64,000 nt of DNA, from contig CALNVZ010002974.1 in NCBI GenBank assembly GCA_940671915.1, positions 19,861,157 through 19,925,156 on the forward strand, written 5' to 3'. Source of the DNA: Paracentrotus lividus. Its lineage: Eukaryota; Echinodermata; Echinoidea; Camarodonta; Echinidae. The translations under genes were made by a program, and so were the position numbers. The notes below the pieces were generated by a model. It was not told where the DNA came from and did no database searches. It saw only the letters and a program-made list of their open reading frames with translations. Of this stretch, positions 1 through 13,260 are shown in pieces. How positions within the stretch are numbered: position 1 is the stretch's first letter; the number at the start of each line of letters is the position of its first letter.

Positions 1-1301
1 CAAGCAGGTTATTGTGTTTAAGTGTCCGGCCCCCACCCCCCATCCTAATATTTACAGGAAATCTATTGTCTTTGCCATTGCCTTGAGCTCAATGCAAAGG
101 GTCACAATTTATGCATGACAATTGAGAGGCATGCATATGGGACTGCAATCTCTGAATGGTGAGGTCTACCTACCTCTTGTCTAGTTCACTTCTTCGTTTG
201 GCGATTTCAGAGTTTAGAAGTTTGCCGTTTATTTGGTATTTAGTTTTTGTTGATTTGTGTAAAATAGAAAAATTGTTATATGGATGTTCCATTTTTATTA
301 TTTTTTTAAAATTTGCGCGATGTATGGTATGGTTCACCCCATATTCAGATCATACAAGCTTGCAGCCTTTTGACTTTAATAGCGAACGCACATCGATAAG
401 CATGCAATTCTCCGTACAGCCAAAGTTCTGGTGCTGTGGAAAAGGAGGTAATGTACTTGCTCTGATTGGCTAATCTGCGCAAAGCTGCGCACTAGCACTC
501 CATGTTTATTTAACACACATGTGCTATTGAACGAAGATCGGAAACAATAGCTGGGGCGTAGCTTATCACAAACACTTCGCGGTCTTCACGTCACGAAATC
601 ACGTGCAGGAGTTGCATATAGCGCACGCACCCATTACTAACTGCATGCTTGTAGCCGGGCCGCAACACACTCATGTTTATTTAACACACATCAAGATTTT
701 TAAAAAATACTTCGCCGATAAAAACTCCTACCAGGTAGAGATTGAATTCTCTAATTCTTATTTTGATATCATGTATTTGAGTATATTTCTAAACTGAAAG
801 CGAAATTCGATTTGGCTAGGCCTTGTTGTGTGCAATAGTTGACAATTTGACAATGCGCGACAGAACTGCACACTGCAACCCGAATATCGAGAATTTCGAA
901 CGCCGTGCCAACGGCTTGGAATTTTTGATATTCTGACGCCGGAGTTAGTTTCTGCCGGCAAGTTAAGTCAAATTGTCAATATTTTGCAAAACAAGGCCTA
1001 GCCAAAATCAATTTCGCTTTCAGTTGAGAAATAGGATCAAATATAAACATGGTATCAAAATAAAGATAGGAATCAATCTCTACCTGTAGAATTTTTATCG
1101 GCCGAGTATTTCTTTTAGATATGAATATATCGTGGAATTGGTCTAGAATTGTCAAATCTGATACTTGGAAGCGATTTTGGACTCCGATTGGGACTTCTAC
1201 TCGGAATTGTCGCATGCGGTGGAGAACCAGGAAGTATGATGGCTGGGTGCAAGTCGACGCACTAAAATTCGATCTCGATTTATTACAAAGTTTAAAAATA
1301 T

Positions 1302-3213
1302 TATTGAGAATCATCAATGTTTATTTCGTTCTTCATATCTAATGATCAATTGAAACAAAAAAATTTCAAGAATTTATTCCAAGATACTAATGTTTTTTAC
1401 GGTATTTACAGACGGGTTGTTCATTTTGTTGTAGGCAAAGTGAACAGTTGCCCTGCTGCGCACTCATTCATTGCACGCAATTCTTAAGGCGGCAAGTGGG
1501 GGGATAGGGTTTTTTTCTGACTGTTTTCTTTTTTGACTGATTGATATTCAGGTATGGTAGCAATTGAAACTTGTCTGAAATTTCATTTTTAATCATATTT
1601 TCGCATGTTGGTTTCAAAATGGATTGTTGAGTGTTGAAGATTGAAAATTGGTGTCCGTTTGATGTTTTGTTCTATAAAATCGTTTGCATCGTGGGGCACA
1701 GACATAGGCAGCTGCATCAGACTTGGGCACTCTTACATTACATATATTGTATGTATTAGATATGCTTTTGATGTTGCCGGATGTTGATGTGAAAATCGAG
1801 ACTTCCCATAAACATATTAATAAATGAAGTAGAGTTAAAGTGCCCAAAAATTCGACCACTTAAGCTTTTTGCAGCTCCAGTTTGAAATGAAAACATATCA
1901 TGTCTTTCATCAACAGATTTATAGAGTCATAATTAATAATATAATAATGTTAAAAAAAATTTACAAATCAAAAACATATTTGATAGTGGATATCGAATTT
2001 TAAAACACGCTACCTCTTGCCATGATTTAGACATTCCGCTCATAAATCCGACCAGGCGTGAATAAATGATCATATACTGCCCGCGCGCCGCTTGAAATCT
2101 TGGCTCACTCGCAGCACCGGTAGTGTTAGTCACATCGCGCCTCTGCCGACAGACCGTGGCCTGCCAGCTGGGCATGAATATCCCCGTGTCGAAACTAGGC
2201 GAGAAAGAAATTGCAAAGTCACATGATCTGTTGTGTACTCTAGTACTGTAGAGTCACTTCCGTGTTCTTTTCAGTAGTGAATAGTTATCTTGACGGGCGG
2301 TTGAACGTTGGGCAAAAAAAACTGCGTCATCAAACCTCTAAATTTTTGGAGTAAACGCATTTTTCTCGATCTGGTTTTCTTAGCGTTTCCTATACGCGAG
2401 CGCTTTCACTTTTGACAAATTATGAATTTTAGGAGCAAATTAATATTTAGTATGATTATTTGTGATCTTTTTTTTGTGGTGGTTCAAGTGAGTATGTGTT
2501 GCTTGTTGATATGAGTATGTGGCAGTTGGGTGAGTGTTGTTTATTGGTGGTTCTAAATTTTCCAATTTGTCTGAACTTCGAAGTCTCTTTGTGCATAGTG
2601 GTCGTGAATTTTCGGGCACTGTTACTCTACATGAGTGCCTTTCAGAATTGCGATGATAGAGTCACTATTGCGCGAGCTCGCACTGCAATCTGGATCGCCT
2701 AATTTATACATCCACAGGATTTTTTGTTCTAGTGATAAATAGTGATGCTCTCTCTCGTGACGCTTATGAGTGCGTACCTACAATGGGTGGGCAATGCGTA
2801 TACGCATGCGTTGATCCTAACGAAGTTGGGAGCTTCAACAAATTTTGACATTGACACCGAAAATTTTGCGATAATATCAAAGTAATCGAACCGTCAGTCG
2901 ATCAATTTTTGTATAGCAAATCGCTTGCGCCGAATTGTAATTACCTACACACACTCCTCGTAACACCGCCTGGCTGCATGCATTGTTCTCCTCACTACTA
3001 GCAGTCATCAGTGCAGCCTAACCGTACCATGGTGGCTTTCAGTACGCGCAGCAGTTCCCACCGTGCGCGCTTGGCATACAAATTCTCCACACGATCAGAA
3101 TGCCTTGTAGATTAATAGTGAGACGATGAGGCTACAAATGAACTATTGACAGCTTCCTCTCTACCAACAAATTAATATAATCACATATTCTAAGTTACGT
3201 ACCTCTATCATCA
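1302..3213. other. Copy of CASC3 intron 1 elements, no gene
   Basis: Noisy inverted copy of about 35334-37100. It includes the GTGCGCAGAC-TTGGGCAC element and the TA-flanked element whose end reads AGAGTTAAAGTGCCC near 1831. No open frame here is supported by codon pattern or similarity. Confidence 0.7.
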
Positions 3214-3301
3214 TCCAGAGCTGTATAATATGTCTTCTTCTATTTTAGGTTTCACGTCATCGATATGTCGAACTCGTCTCGTATCGTCGTCTGTCCGCCG
3301 T
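3214..3301 (-). pseudogene. Inverted noisy copy of CASC3 exon 1
   Basis: On the minus strand this matches 35247-35333, including the stretch GGCGGACAGACGACG. The start codon reads ACG instead of ATG, internal bases are lost, and the donor region is corrupted. No other CASC3 exon lies within this window on that side, so it cannot make a CASC3 protein as shown. It shares the surrounding upstream and intron 1 sequence with the right arm. Confidence 0.8.
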
Positions 3302-5139
3302 TTCGTACACTTATCGAATTCGCTGGATCGAGCGAGGTCAAAGGTTTAAACTAGACAACGCGTTAACCGGTTTATTCCACCGACCAGCCGTGCTTTGCGC
3401 GCGCTGGCGCGGCTGGGGCCCAGATTTTTGACTAGGGCCTAGACTGTCTTTTTATATTCATTTATTTATTTATATTTATTTTTCATCTTTGAGATTCTTT
3501 CATCCAAATAACTCTTGTAGAACCCCTCTCTTTGATCCACACACTAGCTATCCATTTTTTGTTGAAAGTAAATTTAGTTTAATGACAATATCAGTTTGCT
3601 CCGAGAACATTATGTCACAAATTTGCTTGCTCGAGTAGCATCGATTTTAATTTTAAAAACATATAGTTTAAGGCTACGTAGAGTAAAAAAAAAAAAAAGA
3701 AATAAAAAAAAATTTACGCAGAAGAGTGCGATATATTTCACTACGTTGTTGATATATTAATTGATTATTTATTTTATTCGGGGCACTTTCATACATTGAT
3801 AAATACAATTACAATTATGATGGCAGATGAATATAATTAGAATATACATACATATGAAAAAGGAATTGGACACAGTGCTGTAAGGCACTATGCACCCATA
3901 AGGCGTAGCCTGAGAAATGAATAGATAAAGCTGATATTTCATGCCACAGGCCTTCTCTTCCCATTTTTAAGCTGCAATCGTTGTCATTTGTCCTTTCTAG
4001 CATTCACTTAAATTCAATTACAGTCAAGTATGCAAACATGTATGTAATTTGAAGCCAGATTATTGTTACATTGGATCCTATTCACTCAGAAACACCGTAC
4101 AAACTATATATCCTCGGTCATAGCATAGTTGCATTTCGTATCGGCCTTCCAACATGCGTGTTTAGATAGTTTAAGACAGATTAACGTTCGTTGAACTTTC
4201 TTTACGTAGGGGAAGGTGGGGCATAACGACCCTATTGGGCAAAACGGAACTTTCTCATAGCTTTGACGATCAAAAAGTATTATCTTCTATAAAGTATTTG
4301 CAGTAATATGAGGCATGCTGCACTGCAATACCACTGATAGGTAAAATCGAAAATAATATCAATAACACGACAGAGTGGGAGGTGTCCATTCGAGAAAATG
4401 TGTACCCTCTGATGATAGGGTAATATTGCTTGAGGCAATAGGATACATATAATGGACTGTGAGGGGCAATTATACCATATTGGCTGATCTCGCTGAGGGA
4501 GATTTGGAGTGCTCGCAAATCCTTCTGGGACTTCCAAATAGTTACGATTTATTTGCCGGACTATTAACATGGAGATTTGATCTAAATCTTTAGTCTCCCA
4601 AATGGAGTTGGATGTGATTCTGGTACGGGGCAAAAACGCGTACCCCATAATAGGGTCCATTTTGCCCAAAAAATATAGCACGGTGAGTCAATTTTCGTCC
4701 TCTCCACTGAGGCGCCTGGCGTCACAACTCGTCGTAGGGCTACGGATTGGTGCCATGTCGACGTAGCCTGAACGTAGTGTATTAGTTTGCATATGCTATG
4801 CCACAGGTCCTAATTCAACTTCTGCTATTCCATGCAATCATAGTATATGTGGGTAATTAGTAAAAACTTGGCCTGGCGCGTACAGTACATGCATGTGTAC
4901 CTGCGAGTGGAATACACATAACCGCTGCTACGAATTTTCTACGAAATCCATCGTATGGGAGTTGCACTGTGTCGATGCCGGCGAGTTTGTGACGCACGCA
5001 TAATGCCAGATACGCAACAAAGAAGTGTACGTTGGAATACGGCTGAGAAGCGAGAAAATCTATGCAGCTTTTTTTAATTAACTTAGATGAAGCATCTATC
5101 TCATCTCGTTCTCATGTGCAACTAAACCAGATCTGGAGA
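3302..5139. other. Copy of CASC3 upstream region, no gene
   Basis: Noisy inverted copy of about 33600-35246. It includes the GTTAACCGGTT site near 3362, the A/T-rich microsatellite near 3460, an A-run near 3687, and the GGGGCATAACG / GGGCAAAACGG element at about 4205-4700. No gene of its own is seen. Confidence 0.7.
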
Positions 5140-8100
5140 AGCCTGAAGATAATTCTCAGCACCCGGTTCTCGGATTGCCCCGTGGTAGATTACCACGATG
5201 TTATATGATCAACTGTAGCTGGTGATATAAACTTAAACCCAGGTCCTGAAAAATGAACCAAAATCAAACACATCCTGATATTAGGAAAGAAGCGTCTGTG
5301 GCCGCAAACCAAAATTCCTTGCGCGTCTCGTGTGGCTTAGCTGTCAATTCTGATTGTATCCAGTGTTCAAATTGTGATATATGGTTCATGAAACGTTCTG
5401 GAATTCGAATGGCTACTATGACACTTCTGTTGAACACACAAAGCCTTGTCTGGATATGCCACGTGTATGATTTAAACTTTAGAACCTTCAAGTTTCTGCA
5501 TGGAGCTTACCAATTAAATGACAACTCCTTTGCATTTTCCTCATCCTCTGGAGAAGTCGTGAATGTAGCAGAGGGGAAATTGATTAGTCAAGATAATTGT
5601 ATACATCCAAAAAACTCGTCTTCTCCTGCACAAAGAAATCTGACCGGAAATCAACTATATCTTGTGTCAAAACTTGCAAAAGAGTAGATTTTACAAAACT
5701 GTTTTCTTCCCATCAAGATCTCAAGGTCAAACTATGGAGGATTATAGATCCTGGGAAATCGTTACAGGGAAAAACAGTCAACACATAGTGTCTTGAATGA
5801 AGCCATAAGCTTGTAGGAGCTTTTATGACCGACAACCTGCTGATCATGTAAAACCTGCTGATCATGTAACCAAACCACTTTAAGGGGGAAAAACGAACAA
5901 GCATTTGTAGTGATCTCAAGGTTATTGTAAGTAACTGTAGGAGTATTAGAGGGAAAGTCGCCTGTCCTTGAAACACTAATGGAGAAGGAAAAAACCTGAA
6001 GTTGTCATTGGACGGAATCATGGGTTAGATCAAAGTATAAATCTTCTGAAATCTTCCCGAACAACGTTATAATGTGTTCAGAAATTGACAGGAACTCCAC
6101 GGAGGAGGAGTTTTATTACAGTAAAACAAGACATTCCTTGTTTGAACGGGTAAGATGTTCCTCAAGCGGCAGTTGAATCTGCCTGTGCCAAACTTCGCTC
6201 CCGAATCACCACCGTACATATAGGTACTTTCTATCGACCACCAAATGAAAATTCTTTTGCCTTTAGATGCTAGGTGATTCACTTGCTGATATCTATAAGA
6301 GTAGCGAAATCACAACCATTATAATATCGGAGGAGATTTCAACGTTCCAGGGAACTTGATTGGACAAATGATACGATGAGCCCAAATGTCTTCAGAATGC
6401 CTCATCAACTTACTCCAAGAAAGCACCTCACTCAGATGTAAAATTCCCCACTCGTCAGGACTCAAATGGAACTAAAAATACACTTGATCTGCTGTTGGAT
6501 TACCCACCCCATTCCTAATGTTCAAATGTTGGCCATCCCCATAGAATCAGCGATCACTGCATCATCAAAGCGTCAGTTTCGATGAGATAACAATACCCCC
6601 CTGCCTCCTCGTAAGAGGAGTTCAAGTCGAGAGCAGCAAAATCCCGCACTTAATTTTTGGTTTCGTAACCCGCGAAACAAACTGTGGAAGACAACTGGTT
6701 CCTGGTTCCGCAAGAAGCTGTCTTTTGCAACGTATTCGCGATGGTAAGTCGTCCCTTCATAAGTGGGGTAAGTGGGCGTGATGCGATCACCTGGTCAACG
6801 AAGTAAACTCAAACGTCTCGTTATAGAAAAGGAGAGAGAGCTTCTACATCAAATTCAAAAGATCTGGTGATCGCTTACTAGGATGGTAAACTTCACTAAT
6901 GTTTCCGCGAAAGTAAACTTGATAAGAATCTTATCAGACGGGCGATAAATTACGTTCGCATCCATCATGGACTCTTGTAATCGTCAATCCTTCTGGCCGC
7001 TATGTAAAGTCGAGTAAGAGCTGAATAGTACCGGATTTCAACCTCTCAAATGTAAATGGTAACCTCCTCACTGATGACCTGGTAATAAAGCCCAAAGCCC
7101 TTTGCTGATCAGTTTTGATAGCATTCTTTACACGTGAAGATTGCAACCCCAGCTTCATGCCATCAATGCAGGCAAGCCCATTCCTGAAATGCCCCAATAT
7201 AATAACTGAGAAGAGTAAGGTAAATTGCTTGAAATATAAATGTTCTCCAAGAGCCTGGTCCTGAAATACCAAACCATAGCCTCAGGTAGCTGCAGTAGAA
7301 ATCGCATATATACTCCAGCATCAATTTCCGAATCCAATAGACACAGGAGCTACACTATTGGAGAAGAGCTAATATGGCCCCCACTACATAAGAAAGGTGG
7401 GAACTACTGATCCAGCAAGGTATATCAGTCGTCACTTAACCGTGGTACTTCCTGTAAGCTCATCGAGCACATTTAAGACATGCAGATCTTCATTGAAAAC
7501 ATCTTTCTCACATGATGTCCTCTCTGATTTCCAGCATGCGTTTTCGTAAAGCCAGATCCTATTTGAAACTCAGCTCATTGTGATCCCTCCTATGACTTAA
7601 CAAGAACTTTGATTGATAAGCTTACAATCTGAATTACATTGGTTCTGTGCCTCAGATTTTGCTAAAAGCTTCGACGGTCATGCGGGCGTCATGCAACGCT
7701 CGTATCAATCAATATCTTTCTGGAATTTCATGGCCATCCGATCTGTGCTATACAAAGTAGAAATGGATATCATCGCTTTCCGTCTACTAATGAAGATTTC
7801 AAAGTGTATTTAGTTTAGAATGGAAAGAGATCGATCTGTGACTTGGTCTCACTTGTATGTACTGAGTGGGAGCACCCTTCAGGACGAGTTCTAGGACCCC
7901 ACCTTTCCTGTTGTATATAAACAACATAACATGTGATGGTGTGTTATACCAGCAACCGTCAGGTTATTGCTGACGACGTCTTGTTTACAACTCCATCCAA
8001 ATCACCTAGAGACGAAATCACCCTCAAACCATAGACACTGCAATAGGATGGTGACTGGGCAGATAGGTGGTTGGGCATTGAGATTCAACCATTCTAAATG

Positions 8101-8947
8101 CCACCATGCGGATCTTCCAGAAGCAGAAATCAAAACCCAACCCTTCCATTACAACATGATTGTAGTCAACCTCAAGGAAACGCAGGACTAGTATAATACC
8201 TCGCGTCCACATCCAAAATGATCTGAGTGGATGCCCAAGTAATGCAGCCAATTAGGGTAAAGCCTTTCAGAGTCCTAAAACTTCGAGGAGATTCCACATA
8301 CTTCAAAAAACAACAAAGGAGAAGCCTATACAAATACAACTTGTCGGCCCATTTGGATTATGCATCAGCAGCCTGTGACCCCTCACTGCTAAGAACATTC
8401 AAAGACCTGGAAGAGTCTCTAGAGTACGCTGCCAGATTCGCCACATCCACTACGCTTGGGAATCTAATGTCACACACTGAAAGAATCTCTGGGATTGGTC
8501 ACCCCTACATAATAGGCGGCGTTTACAACAAAGGTTGACTGCTTCTCAAGATTCTGAACGGGGAACTTGATATTGACGTCCAACAGTACATCACTCCCAA
8601 GACCCATAGCAGAACTAGGGCCACGATATAACCAATTTCAATGTAAACCATACAAGAACTGACGTCTTCACGAACTCGTTCTTTGTCCAAGACTACAAAG
8701 GATTGGAATATAACTGCTCCTTCAATAATCACCAAAGAGACAACTTCATCCTTCAAAATAGAGTTGTCAATTCATTTAACCCCCTCTCCCCCCAAACCAA
8801 ATTAAAACCATTCCGACCACCACACCTCCAGTTAAAATTCCCCAGCGGAACATTCAGGAGGAACTCTTCAAGATCCAAGATCCAATGCTGGCTGCAATAT
8901 AAAATTAGGCTCACAAAAACTCGCGTAAGAGTACTTCCTCTGGATGG
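5140..8947 (+). mobile_element. Noisy inverted copy of the CR1/L2-like LINE
   Basis: This is the counterpart of the LINE at 29827-33600, in the opposite orientation. At 5221-5247 the 2A-like block (G-D-I-N-L-N-P-G-P) is readable, followed by a broken zinc-finger region. Endonuclease, RT and C-terminal segments follow in order to about 8790. Small indels shift the frame every few dozen bases, so no long protein survives. In-frame stop TAG at the AAT-TAG-GGT position (about 8250) is shared with the right copy (30524-30526), so both are copies of one insertion rather than two separate LINEs. Confidence 0.82.
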
Positions 8948-10640
8948 AATGGTATTTCCAACTAACAAACGGATCGTTTTAAAACGTTTTAAAAACGGTT
9001 CCAAGTTTGGTTTTTTGCACGTTTTGATGAAACGTTTATGGACGTTCAATACGTGTAGGTTTTAGACGTTTTAAAAACGTTATATGGACGTTTTAAAAAC
9101 GTGGTTTATAAACGTTAAAAGAACCAATAAAAACCTTTAAATAACCTTCTCGGAGTGCTCAGAGAACTGAAACAAATACCTTTTTGGATAACTTCTAAAT
9201 ATATTGTGGTACGTGTTTAGAACATGCTAGTAATATACCTTTTAAAATAATACGTTGGAAACAGTAAAAACGTTATAAACGTTATTTAAACTCTGAAAAT
9301 GTATGTGAGAACGTTTAAGACGATCTAGACTTTAAAAAAAACTTTGGAAACCTCTTGGAAGATTTTGTAAACAATTATATAATATACCAATGTGTATATG
9401 ATTCATGCACTCAAACCCCTTTGGCCACCCATTTGTGGAATGGCACTTAAGAGTTGAAGTGTCTCCAATCTAAATCATGTAGAAGCAGACTTTCCTGGGA
9501 TATCATGGATTAACACTAAAATTTTATATTTTATTGAAAGTATTGTTGTGTGATGGTTAGTATTATCTTTATTTGCTTATTTCAGTACATTCGCAATTCT
9601 ATTATTTTCTTTATAGGTTTATGTGTGTATTCAGATCAATTTATACATTAAAATGAACACCATATAGAATGAATTTATACTGTATTTAAATTGGAATATA
9701 TTATTTCATAACACGTTTATTTTGATATGTTCTAACGTATTATATGACTATCACCTCTCATTTGCAATAAGGGCCATTTTGGATCGTATAAAAACGTTTC
9801 ATACAAGTCTCATTATAGCGTTCATCAAATCGTTTTGTGAACGTTATTAAATAGTTACATTTTGTAACATTCTAAAAATGTTACTTGTTTGCTGGGATGA
9901 CGTCATCGATTTCGTGATGTAAAGGATCATGTCGCGATAGAAGATGATTTGATTTTTTTATTATTTATAAAATCGTGATACGAATATAATGAAACAATAC
10001 ATCTCACTTTCTATATAGGAAATTGGCCTTGATGATGTTTAGTGATCTTGTGTTACTGATATTTAGTTGCACGTAGAAAAGATAATGATCACTTCACGTT
10101 ATTCTTGTTTTAAAAAATTCTAATTGTTGATCGATTCTATTGAACTGGACGTGAGTGAGTAAGAACGTTCTGTAAACGTTATGTACAAAACGTCCACATA
10201 CTGTTGTAAAGGTTTTTGTTTGTGTCCGGGGCGCTCTTTTTGTTTTTGTTTGGTTTTTTCTCCACATGAGATGGCGCGTTTTTTTTCCTTTTTTTTTGTT
10301 TTTCTTTTTCCTCCTCTCTGTTTTTTATATATCGGATAGATATATAAATTAGTGGCAGTGAGAGTTATTGATATTATATCAATGTTCATTGTATAAACGT
10401 TGCTATTACAAAACGTTTTGTAAACGATCGCGATTATACAAAGACGGGTTGGAATTTGTAACGTCCAAAAAAACGGTTTTTAAATTGTCTCAAAAACCTG
10501 AGAATTGACATAATGGAGAATTTCCACACTTAATGTTCCTAACGTTTTTAGAAACGGGTTCGATTTAGGACTCGAATTAGACGTACTGAGTACTTAAAAA
10601 AACTGTTTTTAAACGTTCTGAAACGTTCTGTGTTTTGCGG
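8948..10640. repeat. Noisy copy of the AACGTTTT-rich arrays
   Basis: Dense AACGTTTTAAAAACGTT-type words occupy 8965-9320, 9780-9890 and 10160-10640. They mirror 28342-29826. The phrase TTTGCTGGGATGACGTCAT at about 9888 corresponds to the internal boundary at 28890-28910 of the clean copy. No coding potential is seen. Confidence 0.8.
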
Positions 10641-13260
10641 CGTTGTTCGTTCGGTTGAGTGCAAATCTACTCGTAGAGATGGAAGAAATTGATGAACTTT
10701 TATCATGTTAGTAGTTAATTAGATCTCACAGACCAGAGGAGGAAATAACATGGCAAGCTGTATTATAACAAATTGTGCGAATTGTTATATCATGATTTAT
10801 GCTATGGTCATATTTAAATTTTATGCTCAAACTAAGCATAGATTGTGACTCTTGCAATAAGTCTTGTGAAGACGCCGTTCACATGTTTCTATAGTCCGGA
10901 TATGCATCGTGAATAGCGTAATATATATTGATAGCAGAGGATAAAGAACCTCTTATGAATTATGTTCAAAGTGACAGGATACTGTATTTTAATCAATTAA
11001 AATGAATATATTTTTTGACCATCTCCCGGAAAGCTGAGAATTCTAAGCTAGATTGGCCTTTATTACAAAGCATATTAATAAGATAATGTCTCATTTCGAG
11101 AGATCATAATATATGCCGCGCATGAGCTATTTTGGAGAGCAATGTTATGTAATACTCTATTGATCGTAGCTGAGTGAATGATCTGATCTATGCTTTCAAT
11201 AATTGCATCGATAGTGACAGGATTTTTTCTCTTGTCAATAAGTTATATCTATTGATAATTCAATCTTCTCTTATGTCGTACTTATTCAAGTTGACATTTC
11301 TTTGAAAAGGTGTTTGCTCGCCAGCATAATAGAAAATAATTAATGTGAAAAGACGTCCACAAAAACAAGCAAAAGTTCAATGCGGGAGTATGCATGAGGG
11401 GCGCTTCGCTTTGAGTGAATGGTTAGTGCCGCTGCTATCTCGTAAGTTTACAACTTAGATTGATATCTTGTGACAATGCAACAGATCTTAAAACAATCAT
11501 TAACCCACATAAGCTAGGGATTATATTATAAACGAGGTGATCGACAGTGAATGTGACTCTCATTAGTAACATTTGGATTTTCCACTTTGCTACTATGGCA
11601 TGGCTATGGTTATTGCAGCCAGTGTTACGTGCTGTGTTTATGTGTTATGGTTCAAAGACTCTCTCATCTTTGGTTCATACGTGAGTTACCGAAATTATAC
11701 AAAATCTTGACTTTAATTGGTCTAGTTAAACTCTAACAATTTTAAAAGATTTATTACTGATTTAATGTTTTATATTATGCTAATTATATTGTTGGCTATC
11801 ATTATGGAAATATTTTTTGATATTACAATGCGCGATGTTCAAGGTCAGATGTCATAAAGTGTTGACTATATCAGACGGATGATTTATTGAAAGTTTACAA
11901 TTCATTTTGAAATTCCTGAGAGTGTGTTTGATAATGAAATGTTCTTATTGGTGTTGAGATATGCATTATGGACCCGCTAACCATAAAATACCACTGATAG
12001 GAGTCATCACTGAAATTTCTTTTTTTTATTCTATTATATAGATAGTGTACAATATTTTCTACGCGCATTATACTGGAATATAAAGTACGGACAAAACTAA
12101 ATTTAGCCAGAGTGGAAATTTGTTCTCCTGTAGGCTGTAGCCAGAGGTGAAGATAGATCTGCACGAGGGATAGATTGATATTTTGAATTCATATTTGTCC
12201 AGTGAATGTTGCAAGATGGAGCGTTCACTATATCATAGTAAATAGACCCCTAAGATTTTGAACCTTGCCTAATCTGTATTATGTTTTGGCAATTTTTTGT
12301 TGCTATGATTAAGCTATATGTGATAACGAGTATTATCTGTCTTCGCTTCCGACGTACCCATTGTTATTTCTAATGTGTAGTCGCTCTATCATTTTTAGTT
12401 AAGCTGCTAGCGCATCTAATTGGCAAATCGATTAGAATCGATACTCTCCCATTCATATTTATACAGGCGATATTACCCTCAAAACCTAAAGGTTATATTG
12501 GTACATTTGTATCAATATAATCAAATGAATTTGGGTGAGGTCACTTTGTACTATCTTTCTATCTTCAGATAGCAACGGTATTTTTCAACTACTATTTACT
12601 ATCTATTTGATGTTATCGTAATATATCGAGTCGACGTGGTGAGACATTTTTTAGTGGTCAGTGATGTTGAGCCTTGGCAAACATGTACTCAGAAAAAAAT
12701 GAATATACGTGATATTATATATATGAATTATAGATTTAGTGTATATATGAGTTATTATATATATGTATATATAATTATATTTATATGTATATACTAGCAG
12801 TAAATGTACTATTTGTTGAAGCAATATATTATCCGCTTCGATGTTGCATAACTCTTTATGAACTCAATTTCTAATCTTATCTGGGATGTTTATGTGCTAG
12901 TCTGATTTAAAGACTGGGGAAGGGCCGGAGAGGGAAGAGGGGCCATGATGCTAGGCGCGGATCTCCAGGGGGTCCGAACGGGCCGGGCCCCCCTCTCCTA
13001 ACAACTAACGAACATCAAAATATAATGGGATGGTAAAAAAAGTATAAAGAAAAAGCGAAGTAAAATAGTCTAGCTGGTCCTATTGACCCCCAACCTTTAC
13101 CCCCCCCCCCCACCGCTTATCGCTCGGCCAGCGTGACAGTGAACAAAATTGAGTTACCTTTTTGCTCGCCCGATGTAACGGGAAAAAAATTTGTGGTGTT
13201 ACCAAATCTGAAATTCCGATTGCGGCCCCCCCCCCTGTAATGAAATCCTAGATCGCCCCT
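10641..13260. other. Copy of 25.93-28.34 kb, no gene
   Basis: Noisy inverted copy of the AT-rich block between the AACGTT arrays and the G-run element. It includes the (AT)n tract near 12715-12795 and, at about 12930-13260, the element ends that read GCGGATCTCCAGG and GATCGCCCCT. No gene is supported. Confidence 0.65.
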
